From Sediminibacterium sp. (lineage in GTDB: Bacteria > Bacteroidota > Bacteroidia > Chitinophagales > Chitinophagaceae): a stretch of DNA of 64,000 nucleotides. The position numbers and the translations under genes were made by a program. Of the stretch, positions 44,601-51,461 are shown one piece after another (position 1 is the first letter of the stretch; each line of letters starts with the position of its first letter). The notes beneath the pieces were generated by a model. The model made no database searches and had not been told where the DNA came from. It saw only the letters and a list, made by a program, of their open reading frames with translations. The stretch lies in assembly GCF_019264485.1 (NCBI RefSeq), contig NZ_JAHVAA010000011.1, positions 1 through 64,000 on the forward strand, read 5' to 3'.

Positions 44601-44796
44601 TAATATCGGAAAAGTAAAAGGGTTCAGCGACCTGAGCATCAGCTTCAGTGGCCGTAACCTGATTAGTTGGGATAAATACAATGGCTATGATCCGGAAGTG
44701 AATGCTGGTGGACAAAGCACCATTCTTCGTGGTATTGATTTTGGTGCAGTACCTATTCCACGCACATTCAGTTTTGGTATCCAGGCTAAATTTTAA
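41683..44796 (+). CDS. SusC/RagA-type TonB-linked outer-membrane transporter
   Basis: A 1037-residue TonB-dependent transporter: signal peptide ending near AAGIAQ, a carboxypeptidase-regulatory-like domain (about 30-105, RISGKVTAKGGAAEAASVVIREN), TonB-box and plug region (LDEVIVTGNSQGTTRRQLG, VLAALQGKTAGAQI, DIERIEVLNGAAAAAIYGSRANAGV), then a beta-barrel ending TFSFGIQAKF. It forms a pair with the downstream SusD-like lipoprotein, and follows a DeoR regulator, suggesting a carbohydrate substrate. No glycoside hydrolase is encoded beside it. Confidence 0.94.
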   Translation: MKITPLMKPGSVKAVFLLMLTTLLTAAGIAQVRISGKVTAKGGAAEAASVVIRENSVGAATDATGAFSFTASLKPGTYTIVFSSAGYKTKESSLTVTAGNNSYTVNAELTEDVSKLDEVIVTGNSQGTTRRQLGSYISSVSAEDLNKGATGNVLAALQGKTAGAQISQNSGDPAGGISVRLRGISSISSSSEPLYIIDGVIVNNSTNRVTNTSGNYDGGNFVGSIGQSRLVDINPNDIERIEVLNGAAAAAIYGSRANAGVVQIFTKKGKSGAPSVSFSTSFTTSSLRKKLDVNQAPTKFGGPTDGPGALTQDILSPAVTTTTPVTRYDYQDYIFRNANGTDNNISISGGTDKTKYYVSGSYFYNQGIVRNTDFQRYSFRSNIDQVLNKWASFNLGLNYVNSTANEKPDGNSFFSPMNSVTIIGNFHDIWKRDALGNIQAVGERGRANPVSVIEDIKQRQTTNRLIASLGLKLRPINGLTVDYTMGIDNYSQNGTTYIPPFAYNVSTAFFGGGPTLDPTQNGYASTGNNSFFAINHDLNATYSRNITSNINSVTQVGFSQQYEKNNYSLLQGRGLAPFVQTVNGASTILGGVDERSELSISGAYVQQNFKYRNQFFITGAMRVDGSSVFGKNQRNQTYYKASGSYVISGTDFWGKSSVAKWWDLLKVRLAYGESGNLTGIGAYSRFNTYSSSSYLGRTALNSSGTLANENVKPERQQEVELGFDMSFLNNRIGLTVNIYNKKVKDLLINRFIAPTSGFSSLLDNFGSLENKGYEIVLTGNPVAKRNFNWNITGIFNHNRNKANRIGQALTLLSTNAGAPVSIIEGQPVGVFYGTFFARNADGTQLKNAGGIPQTERGVQNTATTFTTGRSAGLPSGAVLRKIIGDPNPDYTTSLVNEVTYKKLSLRIQIDAVQGVDVFNADFRTRQGVGNGKVAEQEHRGQLPRGYISGIYAIEEWRVDNGSYTKLRELSLTYNIGKVKGFSDLSISFSGRNLISWDKYNGYDPEVNAGGQSTILRGIDFGAVPIPRTFSFGIQAKF

Positions 44797-44814
44797 CCCT
44801 CAAAAATTACTAGT

Positions 44815-46110
44815 ATGCAAAAGAGTATTAAAATATCCATATATACAGGTCTTGCAGCAGTGCTGTTAACAACAGCGGGTTGTAAAAAAGACTTCAATAA
44901 TCCAAATGCGGCCACATCAGACCAGGTATTCAGTTCTGCAAAGGGACTGGCCGGAGTGGTAGTAGGTTTGCAGAGAACCTATGCATCGAATGTTGCGTAT
45001 GGCATGTGGGATGCCACTGGTTTAATTACCAATGAAACCATACTGATGAACCCCGGTAATACATCTGAATTTCAGTTCAGTACCGGAGGCACAGCAGTAG
45101 ATGGTACCAATGCTTTATTAGGTAATGTATGGACCAGTGCCAATAAAATTATTTTCGATGCCAACAATGTAATCAATGCAGCAGCAAAACTGTCTGACAA
45201 AAGTTATGCAAGTGGTTTAATTGGTTATGCAACCATTTACAAAGCATTGTCGATGGGATGTCTGTCGGGTTATTGGGAAAAAGTACCCGATACTGTAGGT
45301 ACGGCTACTACTACCTTCTCCGACAGGGCCGTAGGTTTTGCGAGAGCTGTTGCAGCCATCGATAAAGCATTGGCAGCCATCAGCGCCAATGCCGTCAGTA
45401 CAGCTTTTGCTGCTGATGTTCCTGTTGGTGTTGATTTGGTGAACACATTGTATGCTTTAAAAGCCCGTTATTCATTGTTTGCCGGTAATTATGCGGCTGC
45501 ACTGGCTGCTGCCAATGCGGTAGATCTAACCAAACGTTCAACCATGAACTTTGAAGCAGCCAATCCCAATCCGGTATTCAATTTTGTAACTTCTACCAAT
45601 AACGTGTACCAGCCTGTAGATTCTACATTGGGTTTACCTGTAGCCATTGCGCCTGATCTGGCCGACAAACGTATTCCATTCTATACGGTGATCAATGCAA
45701 CCATTAATCCGCGTTTCAGGTTAAATGGTTTCTGGAACACGGCAACTGCTGCTATTCCATTATACTATCCGGGTGAAATGACCCTGATTAAAGCAGAAGC
45801 CTATGCAAGACAGGCAACTCCTGATCTGGTAAATGGCATACTGGAACTGAATAAAGTGGTAACCAAGAAAGCTGCAGCTGATCCGCTGGGTCTTGGTGCC
45901 GATCTGGCTCCTGTTGCGCCAGCAACTGTTGCAGACCTGCTTACGCAGATTTATCGCAATCGTTGTATCGAATTGTATTTATCAGGTATGAAACTGGAAG
46001 ATATGCGTCGTTTTGGTCGCCCTACCAGTGAGCGAAAGCGTAACCTGTTTCCTTATCCATTCCGAGAGAGAGACAGTAATCCGAATACACCTGCTGATCC
46101 GGCGTTTTGA
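44815..46110 (+). CDS. SusD/RagB-type lipoprotein (short form)
   Basis: A 431-residue surface lipoprotein with lipobox TTAGC (Cys23). SusD-like features include NVWTSANKIIFDANNVINAA, YATIYKALSMGCLSGYW, PLYYPGEMTLIKAEAYAR and the C-terminal LTQIYRNRCIELYLSGMKLEDMRRFGRP followed by NLFPYPFRER. It is clearly shorter than the other SusD here (560 residues) and lacks part of the usual variable ligand-binding insertions. It is separated from the SusC gene by 18 bases. Confidence 0.9.
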   Translation: MQKSIKISIYTGLAAVLLTTAGCKKDFNNPNAATSDQVFSSAKGLAGVVVGLQRTYASNVAYGMWDATGLITNETILMNPGNTSEFQFSTGGTAVDGTNALLGNVWTSANKIIFDANNVINAAAKLSDKSYASGLIGYATIYKALSMGCLSGYWEKVPDTVGTATTTFSDRAVGFARAVAAIDKALAAISANAVSTAFAADVPVGVDLVNTLYALKARYSLFAGNYAAALAAANAVDLTKRSTMNFEAANPNPVFNFVTSTNNVYQPVDSTLGLPVAIAPDLADKRIPFYTVINATINPRFRLNGFWNTATAAIPLYYPGEMTLIKAEAYARQATPDLVNGILELNKVVTKKAAADPLGLGADLAPVAPATVADLLTQIYRNRCIELYLSGMKLEDMRRFGRPTSERKRNLFPYPFRERDSNPNTPADPAF

Positions 46111-46129
46111 TTGGTAGGTTGATGTGATT

Positions 46130-46165
46130 AACAAGCCCTGGAGTTTCTATGCTCCGGGGTTTGTT
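46130..46165 (+). terminator. susCD terminator
   Basis: AACAAGCCCTGGAG (46130-46143) pairs with CTCCGGGGTTTGTT (46152-46165) with two G-U wobbles, then ATTTTA. It ends the deoR-susC-susD transcript. Confidence 0.75.
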
Positions 46166-46201
46166 ATTTTAAGAAACCTATCCAACTTCAGAAAAATTCT
46201 A

Positions 46202-46249
46202 CGCACTGTCTCCCACTCACGCCAAAGGCACGAGAATGGGGGCGGTGCG
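46202..46249. repeat. Imperfect G-U-rich hairpin at the edge of the accessory region
   Basis: CGCACTGTCTCCCACTC (46202-46218) can pair with GAGAATGGGGGCGGTGCG (46232-46249) through several G-U wobbles. It marks the left edge of the low-GC accessory genes and might be an element end, but no matching right end is recognised. Confidence 0.35.
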
Positions 46250-46283
46250 AAGAAGGAGTACATTAACTTTTGTATATTGCTTT

Positions 46284-46691
46284 ATGAATACTGACCTCTT
46301 GGAATTAGTGAAAGTAGTAGTAACTGTTATAATCGCAGTAGTAGGATGGCGCATAGGTCATTATTACAATTCGCAGAGAGATAAGCATAACAAAAGACGA
46401 GAAATTCGTTTGGAACATCTTATAAACGCTTATCGTATTCTTACAAACGAAATTTCACACAGAAAACAAACAAAGGAGCGTGAACAAAAACTTGAAGCAA
46501 TAATCTCTGAGATACAGCTATTCGGTTCAGTCGAACAGGCACAAATCGCTAAGCAGCTTGCGAGAGATATCGCTGCAAAAAAGGATTATGAGTATGACAC
46601 TCTGATTAATAGTTTACGGTCTGACTTAAGAAAGCAACTTGATGTACCTCATATTGAGGGTAATGTTACTTGGTTAAGATTTGAAGAGTAG
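46284..46691 (+). CDS. Small single-pass membrane protein, unknown function
   Basis: A 135-residue protein with one N-terminal transmembrane helix (about 8-24, LVKVVVTVIIAVVGWRIGHYY) followed by a highly charged helical cytoplasmic part (REIRLEHLINAYRILTNEISHRKQTKEREQKLEA) that probably forms a coiled coil. No family is recognised. It is more AT-rich than the SusCD genes to its left. The reading frame stops 2 bases before a group II intron-like sequence, so truncation of a longer gene is possible. Confidence 0.6.
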   Translation: MNTDLLELVKVVVTVIIAVVGWRIGHYYNSQRDKHNKRREIRLEHLINAYRILTNEISHRKQTKEREQKLEAIISEIQLFGSVEQAQIAKQLARDIAAKKDYEYDTLINSLRSDLRKQLDVPHIEGNVTWLRFEE

Positions 46692-46693
46692 TT

Positions 46694-46915
46694 GTGCGAG
46701 CTAGAAATCGAGTATTACTTTTTATACGTAAAGGTCCCCATTCATTCACTTGCGGTGGCAGAGGGAGACCTGCTGGGCAAGAATCGACAGCGATGCTGAA
46801 ATACCCTTTTGAGAATAACCAAACCGATGTTTGCTATGCGGAGCAACTCAGTAAAAGTCGATAGAACAAACAACAGGCTAACGAACAAATTCACTTTTAG
46901 TAGCAAGCATCAAGG
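46694..46915 (+). mobile_element. Possible remnant of a group II intron 5' region
   Basis: The segment begins GTGCGAG, fitting the GUGYG 5' end of group II introns. It continues with structured-looking, non-coding sequence (TAAAGGTCCCC, GGTGGCAGAGGGAGACCTG, CAGTAAAAGTCGATAGAAC) that resembles domain I of Bacteroidota group II introns as I recall them. No reverse transcriptase, domain V or domain VI follows, so at most it is a 5' fragment. Identification is from memory of style and is uncertain. Confidence 0.3.
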
Positions 46916-46936
46916 GTATTTTCCTACTTTTACCAT

Positions 46937-47821
46937 ATGTTTTACAGACGCAAAATTATACTGGCCCTCACGCAGGCATTTAACGATCATTTGCCTAAAA
47001 TATCCTTACAAAAACTGCTTTTTCTGTTTACGAACAGACAAGCTAAGCCCGATTATGACTTTGTTCCATATAAATATGGGTGTTATTCATTTTCAGCAAA
47101 TGCTGACCTTACTGCAATGGTTGGGCACAAACAATTATCAGAAGACCAAACCAGTTTTACAAAAACCGATTCTATTGACTATATAAAAACGCTTACCGAA
47201 AAGGATAAAAAAATACTGGTTGATATTAAAACTGCTTATGGTAAGCTGACAGCAAATGCGTTGATGAAATTAACTTATTTAAACTACCAGTATTATGCAA
47301 TTAATAGTGTCAAAGCAAAGGAACTTTTGAATGAAGAACAATATGGCAAAGTGTTAAAGGCAAAACCAATTAATGACAATACGGTTCTTTACACGATTGG
47401 TTATGAAGGAATTTCTTTAGAAACATATTTAAACCGCTTGATTCAAAACGATATAAAAGTTTTAGTGGATGTTAGAAATAATGCGCTGAGTATGAAGTTT
47501 GGTTTTTCAAAAACACAATTGAAAAACTTTTGCGCCAGCCTTAATATTGAATATTTGCATATACCGGAAGTGGGTATTCAATCTGACCAAAGACAAAAAT
47601 TAATAACACAGTCAGATTACGATAACCTTTTTGATGTGTACAAAAAGAAAAATTTAAAGAAAACGACAAGCCAGCAACAACAAATCCTGAACTTATTAAA
47701 AGACAAAAAAAGAATTGCACTAACCTGCTTTGAAGCCAATATTTGCCAGTGCCACAGGAAGCATTTAGCGGAAGCCATTATAACGCTTCCTGAATGGAAT
47801 TATGAATTAAAACATATTTAG
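46937..47821 (+). CDS. Two-domain protein: Panacea/SocA-like N-terminus and DUF488
   Basis: A 294-residue protein. The first 130 residues (ISLQKLLFLFTNRQAKPDYDFVPYKYGCYSF) resemble the SocA/Panacea (DUF4065-like) domain found in antitoxins. Residues about 145-294 are a DUF488 domain: LYTIGYEGISLETYLNRLIQND, VLVDVRNNALSMKFGFSK, IPEVGIQS and the cysteine/histidine motif LTCFEANICQCHRKHLAEAI. DUF488 function is unknown, and the Cys/His set suggests catalysis or metal binding. The next gene begins 3 bases downstream, so the two form a tight unit in an AT-rich accessory region. A defence or toxin-antitoxin role is speculative. Confidence 0.75.
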   Translation: MFYRRKIILALTQAFNDHLPKISLQKLLFLFTNRQAKPDYDFVPYKYGCYSFSANADLTAMVGHKQLSEDQTSFTKTDSIDYIKTLTEKDKKILVDIKTAYGKLTANALMKLTYLNYQYYAINSVKAKELLNEEQYGKVLKAKPINDNTVLYTIGYEGISLETYLNRLIQNDIKVLVDVRNNALSMKFGFSKTQLKNFCASLNIEYLHIPEVGIQSDQRQKLITQSDYDNLFDVYKKKNLKKTTSQQQQILNLLKDKKRIALTCFEANICQCHRKHLAEAIITLPEWNYELKHI

Positions 47822-47824
47822 CGT

Positions 47825-48646
47825 ATGGCGTTAACCAAAGTGCTGATAGCTGTTAAAACATATCCTACTTTATCAAGTAAGTATGATGAGCTTGTATGCA
47901 CCGCCGGTTTTTTGGAAGATGGAAGCTGGATAAGGGTTTACCCCATTCCATTTCGTAAACTTGAATACGATAAGCAATACAGCAAATATGATTGGGTTGA
48001 AGTAGACCTTGAAAAAAACACTTCTGACTTTCGTTTAGAAAGCCATAAACCCAAATCAATTGAAACCGCCTTTACTATTGTTGGCCATTTAGGAACAGAA
48101 GATAGTTGGAGACTTAGAAAGGAAATTGTACTTAAGCATGTGCATACCAACATGACCGAACTGATTGCTCAGGCAAAAGACACAACAAAATATACTTCAC
48201 TGGCCGTTTTTAAGCCGAAAGAAATTTTAGATTTCAAAGTTGAGAAGGTTGACAGAGAGTGGGACAAAAAGAAACTTGACACGCTAAAAGCCAAAGCTCT
48301 GCAACTAAACTTGTTTCAAAATGCTGACAATCCTTTTGAGGTTGTACAAAAATTGCCGTATAAATTTTCTTACAGGTTTACAAGTGAAGATGGTATAGAA
48401 AGAACAATGATGATTGAAGATTGGGAAATAGGTCAGTTATACTGGAACTGTTTGAAAAGACACGAAGGCAATGAAGCAAAGGCTTGTGAAGATGTTAAGA
48501 AAAAATACTTTGAGGATTTCGCCAAAACCAAAGATTTGTATTTATTTCTGGGAACAACAAGAGAATTTCATTTACTGGCACCCAATCCCTTTGTAATCAT
48601 TGGCACATTCCATCCCAAAAAAATTACACAGACCTCTCTGTTCTAA
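47825..48646 (+). CDS. Partner protein of the DUF488 gene, unknown function
   Basis: A 273-residue soluble protein with no family I can name. The N-terminus (MALTKVLIAVKTYPTLSSKYDELVCTAGFLEDGSWIRVYPIPFRKL) looks like a small beta-rich fold. The middle is charged, and the C-terminus has DLYLFLGTTREFHLLAPNPFVIIGTFHPKK. Single cysteines occur (LVCTAG, WNCLKRHEG, KACEDVKK). It follows the DUF488 protein by 3 bases with the same low-GC codon usage, so the pair was probably acquired and works together. Confidence 0.7.
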   Translation: MALTKVLIAVKTYPTLSSKYDELVCTAGFLEDGSWIRVYPIPFRKLEYDKQYSKYDWVEVDLEKNTSDFRLESHKPKSIETAFTIVGHLGTEDSWRLRKEIVLKHVHTNMTELIAQAKDTTKYTSLAVFKPKEILDFKVEKVDREWDKKKLDTLKAKALQLNLFQNADNPFEVVQKLPYKFSYRFTSEDGIERTMMIEDWEIGQLYWNCLKRHEGNEAKACEDVKKKYFEDFAKTKDLYLFLGTTREFHLLAPNPFVIIGTFHPKKITQTSLF

Positions 48647-48661
48647 CTAATCCAAACACCT

Positions 48662-49321
48662 TCAGCCCTTTCCCTCCCCCGAAATCAATTTCAACATCCC
48701 CGTTTCAGTAACCACAAATAAAGACTGGCGTGTGATGATACGGGAGGGTAATTCTTCCAGCTTCCAGAGTTCGGCACCGTCGGCTTCGGATAAATTGGCC
48801 ACATCAATATCAGCTATATCAACACCAAAAGAACGTTCACCGAGCAGGTTATAGACAACCGCATGGGCTATTCTATAAAAAAGGTCATAAGTGTCATCAT
48901 TGCAAAGTGTATGATATACGATGATACTGTTATACTCATCGGCATTGCCGGCAAATGAAAAATACAGTTCATCTAAACCAATACCAGCATCTGCAAGCAG
49001 CATCTCCATTTCAGGATCAACAGACATGGGCGCTTCCAGTGAAATAATGGTCCATGCCGGTATATCCGGTGCCAGCGCTACGAGGGTATCTGCTTTTTTA
49101 AAATAATGTGGTTTACCATCAACCGAAATTGTCAGTGTACCTGTGTGCTGGTTAGAAACGCTGAGCACAAATGAATAAAACCGACCATAAGCCCGTAAGT
49201 GTGTGTTCAGCTCATTGATCCAGTAAGCGGCTTCTTTTTTAGAGCTGTTATGCAAATCGAGATAGGTTGTATTGTTTCGTTGAAACCATTTCCAGAAATG
49301 GCGCTTTGATAGTTTACTCAT
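48662..49321 (-). CDS. Hypothetical cytoplasmic protein
   Basis: A 219-residue acidic protein beginning MSKLSKRHFWKWFQRNN, without signal peptide or membrane helices. Segments such as EAAYWINELNTHLRAYG, PAWTIISLEAPMSVDPEMEMLLADAG and SIIVYHTLCNDDTYDLFYRIAHAVVYNLLGE suggest a compact alpha/beta domain. No family is recognised. The ATG at 49321 is preferred to one at 49378 that would place a hairpin in the coding region. It is convergent with the DUF488 partner gene. Confidence 0.65.
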   Translation of the reverse strand: MSKLSKRHFWKWFQRNNTTYLDLHNSSKKEAAYWINELNTHLRAYGRFYSFVLSVSNQHTGTLTISVDGKPHYFKKADTLVALAPDIPAWTIISLEAPMSVDPEMEMLLADAGIGLDELYFSFAGNADEYNSIIVYHTLCNDDTYDLFYRIAHAVVYNLLGERSFGVDIADIDVANLSEADGAELWKLEELPSRIITRQSLFVVTETGMLKLISGEGKG

Positions 49322-49349
49322 GTTCTGTGTTTCTGTTATTAGATAAATA

Positions 49350-49409
49350 AGGGACTGACCAGAAAGTAAACCGACCATCCATAGGGTGTTTCACTAGTGG
49401 TCAGTCCCT
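49350..49409 (-). terminator. Hairpin between the two leftward hypothetical genes
   Basis: AGGGACTGACCA (49350-49361) and TGGTCAGTCCCT (49398-49409) form a perfect 12-bp stem around 36 bases. Read leftward it is followed by TTATTTAT. It probably terminates the gene at 49421-49990 or attenuates the next. Confidence 0.6.
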
Positions 49410-49420
49410 GTTAAAAATGC

Positions 49421-49990
49421 TTACAAAACTGCTTCCAATATTCCTTCATTATTCGGAATATCGGTAGCAATGGCTTTGATTACTGTACCTGCCAGCAAAC
49501 TATTGCTCTGTGTGGCGGTATAGGTCCAGTCGAGGTCATATATATCAGACACTGCCTCACCTGTTTCCAGCAGGGTGCCGTCGGCAGCATAGATTTCTAC
49601 GCTAACGCCTGTTACCTTGAAATCGTCTTTAGCGCGAATAACGATCTTATCACCTTCTGCTCCTTTATAAAACCGGGTATTGATGCTGACTACTTTTGGT
49701 GCAGACATAAAGTCTTCCAAAGCCCGGCTATAGAGGTTTTGACGGGGTTTTAAGACGGCAGTATACGCTTCTGCCAGTTCGGGGTTTGCACCACTCGAAA
49801 TGGCTTTTGCATAGCGGGAGCCCATCAGAAAACTGTCTTGTGTTTTTAACTGATCTGCTGTGGGTTCTCCCTTTCTGCGTCCGGGTGCTTTCGCAACGAT
49901 TGTTTTACCGTTCCAATTACGAAATACGAGTTCTTTACCGAGTGATCCCTGGAATTTACCAGTGATTACACTGTTGTTTGAATGTGCCAT
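49421..49990 (-). CDS. Hypothetical protein with beta-rich C-terminus
   Basis: A 189-residue protein. The basic N-terminal part (GKFQGSLGKELVFRNWNGKTIVAKAPGRRKGEP) is followed by a helical stretch (QDSFLMGSRYAKAISSG, AYTAVLKPRQNLYSRALEDFM). The C-terminal 90 residues are an Ig-like beta segment (DKIVIRAKDDFKVTGVSVEIYAADGTLLETGEAVSD, DWTYTATQSNSLLAGTVIKAIATD). It has no signal peptide. I recall similar small proteins only in Bacteroidota, without assigned function. Upstream on its strand is a possible structured leader. Confidence 0.7.
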   Translation of the reverse strand: MAHSNNSVITGKFQGSLGKELVFRNWNGKTIVAKAPGRRKGEPTADQLKTQDSFLMGSRYAKAISSGANPELAEAYTAVLKPRQNLYSRALEDFMSAPKVVSINTRFYKGAEGDKIVIRAKDDFKVTGVSVEIYAADGTLLETGEAVSDIYDLDWTYTATQSNSLLAGTVIKAIATDIPNNEGILEAVL

Positions 49991-50030
49991 AAAAATTAGT
50001 TTTTATTTTTTTTAAATGGTTTTTGTTTTT

Positions 50031-50113
50031 ATCAACCGCACACATCGGAGAAGGTTCCCGGGTCCGCTCTTCCCGCTGGCCTTAAGCGAAAAACTCCTAT
50101 GTGAGCCGTTGAT
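50031..50113 (-). ncRNA. Candidate structured leader RNA
   Basis: Two 20-base arms (50031-50050 and 50094-50113) pair at 17 of 20 positions, enclosing 43 bases that hold smaller G/C-rich hairpins (for example CGCT..AGCG). It is unusually GC-rich for its surroundings. On the minus strand it ends about 40 bases before the ATG of the hypothetical gene at 49990. It matches no riboswitch class I know; it may be a 5' UTR element, a small RNA or a decayed mobile-element end. Confidence 0.35.
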
Positions 50114-50251
50114 AAAACAAATGTAAAACAGGCCTTACCCCATATGTTTGAAAATGTGACGTGCTTTGATAAAACCTGGGACGTTATCTGACAAAAGCTG
50201 GGATAACTGGTAATTTCTCCTCGAAAAAGCCCCTTTTACTGCCCTCGAATC

Positions 50252-50328
50252 CAATAAAATCAAGGGGTTCATTTTTTGTGCTCCTCTTTGCTACCTCGAA
50301 AGCCTCCACGCAACCCTTGATTTTATTG
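50252..50328. repeat. 15-bp perfect inverted repeat
   Basis: CAATAAAATCAAGGG (50252-50266) and CCCTTGATTTTATTG (50314-50328) are exact inverted copies 47 bases apart. They bracket the first unit of the 64-bp-period repeat. The spacing is too short for typical invertible promoters, so a cruciform or remnant is more likely. Confidence 0.6.
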
Positions 50329-50505
50329 ACTTCCATCTTTATTTCTCCTCATTGCTACCTCGGAATAGAAAGAACGATGCTTACTGCTATTGCGTTCTAT
50401 GAGTGTTGCTCCTCATTGCTACCTCAATTGAACCTCGGGCAGCTTGTTGAAACCCTTACTGCGACTGCCTTCTATTTTAGCTCATTCTCATTGCTACCTC
50501 AATGC
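50281..50505. repeat. Degenerate tandem repeat, about 64-bp period
   Basis: CTC(A/T)TTGCTACCTC occurs at 50284, 50348, 50412 and 50487, with spacings of 64, 64 and 75 bases. Sequences between copies are also loosely related (CTTACTGC..TTGCGTTCTAT at 50379 and the similar run at 50456). An open reading frame crosses it but encodes only the repeat, so I treat it as non-coding. Confidence 0.6.
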
Positions 50506-50556
50506 TATCTCTTTGAAACCTCTGTTCGTCCTCGGAAACACCTCGGGGGTGAGTAA

Positions 50557-50668
50557 GGGCTTAGGGTTTGGCTGTTAGGCATTAGGTGTTAGGAAGAAGT
50601 ATTGGTGCCTACATTCCTCCTAACACCTAATAGCTAACCCCTAACTGCTTATAACTCCTAACTCCTAA
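50557..50668. repeat. Word-repeat inverted repeat, type D
   Basis: Left arm GGCTTAGGGTTTGGCTGTTAG.. (50557-50595) with words TTAGGCATTAGGTGTTAGG; right arm TCCTAACACCTAATAGC.. to AACTCCTAA (50615-50668). This is the same design as the type A-C elements with another word. From 50669 to 50923 I see no gene and no clear promoter. Confidence 0.75.
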
Positions 50669-50923
50669 ATTGTATTATCAGCAGAAAATGAAAAAGAATC
50701 TACGGTTAAAAAGTATAATCGCGGAGGGAGGTTGAAGAGAGGTGTTATTAGGGTTGCATGGAGGAATTATCAAGGTTATTTATATTAGCAAAATATTCAG
50801 AATGTTTTTTATATAGCAGGATATAAATTTTCGCAGCAGAGAGAAACCCGGGTTAGTGTAAGAATGTGATAGGAAGTTGCCATTGAATTTTTGTGAAAAA
50901 AATCATCCTTAAATCATAAAAAT

Positions 50924-51286
50924 ATGCGACCACCTTTTTTTATCTGGCAGGATAGGGTGCTGAAAAAAATTCAGCCGGAAGATGTGATTGCCATTAGTTC
51001 TGAAAAAAATTACATCAAAATATTCGTTACCGGTAACGGGTATTATCTGGTACGATCTACTTTAACAGCTGCTTTAAAAAAGCTACCTTCTGATTTAATC
51101 AAACGAGTGCATAACCGGTTAGCAGTATCGGTTAATTATGCAGACTATATTGCCAAAGACCACTTGCAGATTGAGGGAGGAGAAAATCCGCTTCCTATTT
51201 CGCGTTTGCATTATCGGGCATTTATCAATAGTCTGAATATAATAGGCGGTGATGATAGTGGGAAGAAAAGGAATAGCAGGAAGTAG
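50924..51286 (+). CDS. Stand-alone LytTR DNA-binding protein
   Basis: A 120-residue protein consisting almost only of a LytTR domain (about 8-108): DRVLKKIQPEDVIAISSEKNYIKIFVTGNGYYLVRSTLTAALKKL and IKRVHNRLAVSVNYADYIAKDHLQI followed by PISRLHYRAFINSL. The canonical receiver domain is absent, so it is not regulated by phosphotransfer in the usual way. It ends in a basic tail (SGKKRNSRK). Its position directly upstream of the surface-protein operon suggests that it regulates it. Confidence 0.87.
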   Translation: MRPPFFIWQDRVLKKIQPEDVIAISSEKNYIKIFVTGNGYYLVRSTLTAALKKLPSDLIKRVHNRLAVSVNYADYIAKDHLQIEGGENPLPISRLHYRAFINSLNIIGGDDSGKKRNSRK

Positions 51287-51461
51287 TGGTGCTTTTTTTA
51301 TTTATGCCCAATAGAAACAGGAGGTAACAAAAAAATCATAAAGGGTAGTGAAAGAAATGAAAGAGCAGTAGAATGGTTTTACTGCTTAATAATCAATCTT
51401 TTACAAGCTTTATTTATATGACTACCGTTTTTTCCTCGTAAAAAAATGGGTGTTTTTCTCT

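Noticed and set aside
46809..47186. 125-codon frame overlapping the DUF488 gene start
   Set aside because: It runs in another frame over the intron-like segment and the true gene, with no domain similarity.
50041..50110. tRNA gene
   Set aside because: The GC-rich segment does not form a cloverleaf and lacks a T-loop GTTCRANNC sequence in position.
50252..50328. Invertible promoter (phase variation switch)
   Set aside because: The inverted repeats are only 47 bases apart with no promoter consensus between them and no invertase gene in the window.
50281..50505. CRISPR-like regularly spaced repeats
   Set aside because: The shared unit is only about 14 bases, the spacers resemble each other, spacing is uneven (64, 64, 75) and there are no cas genes.
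50278..50556. 92-codon open reading frame on the plus strand
   Set aside because: It merely translates the degenerate repeat array and has no domain, signal peptide or promoter.
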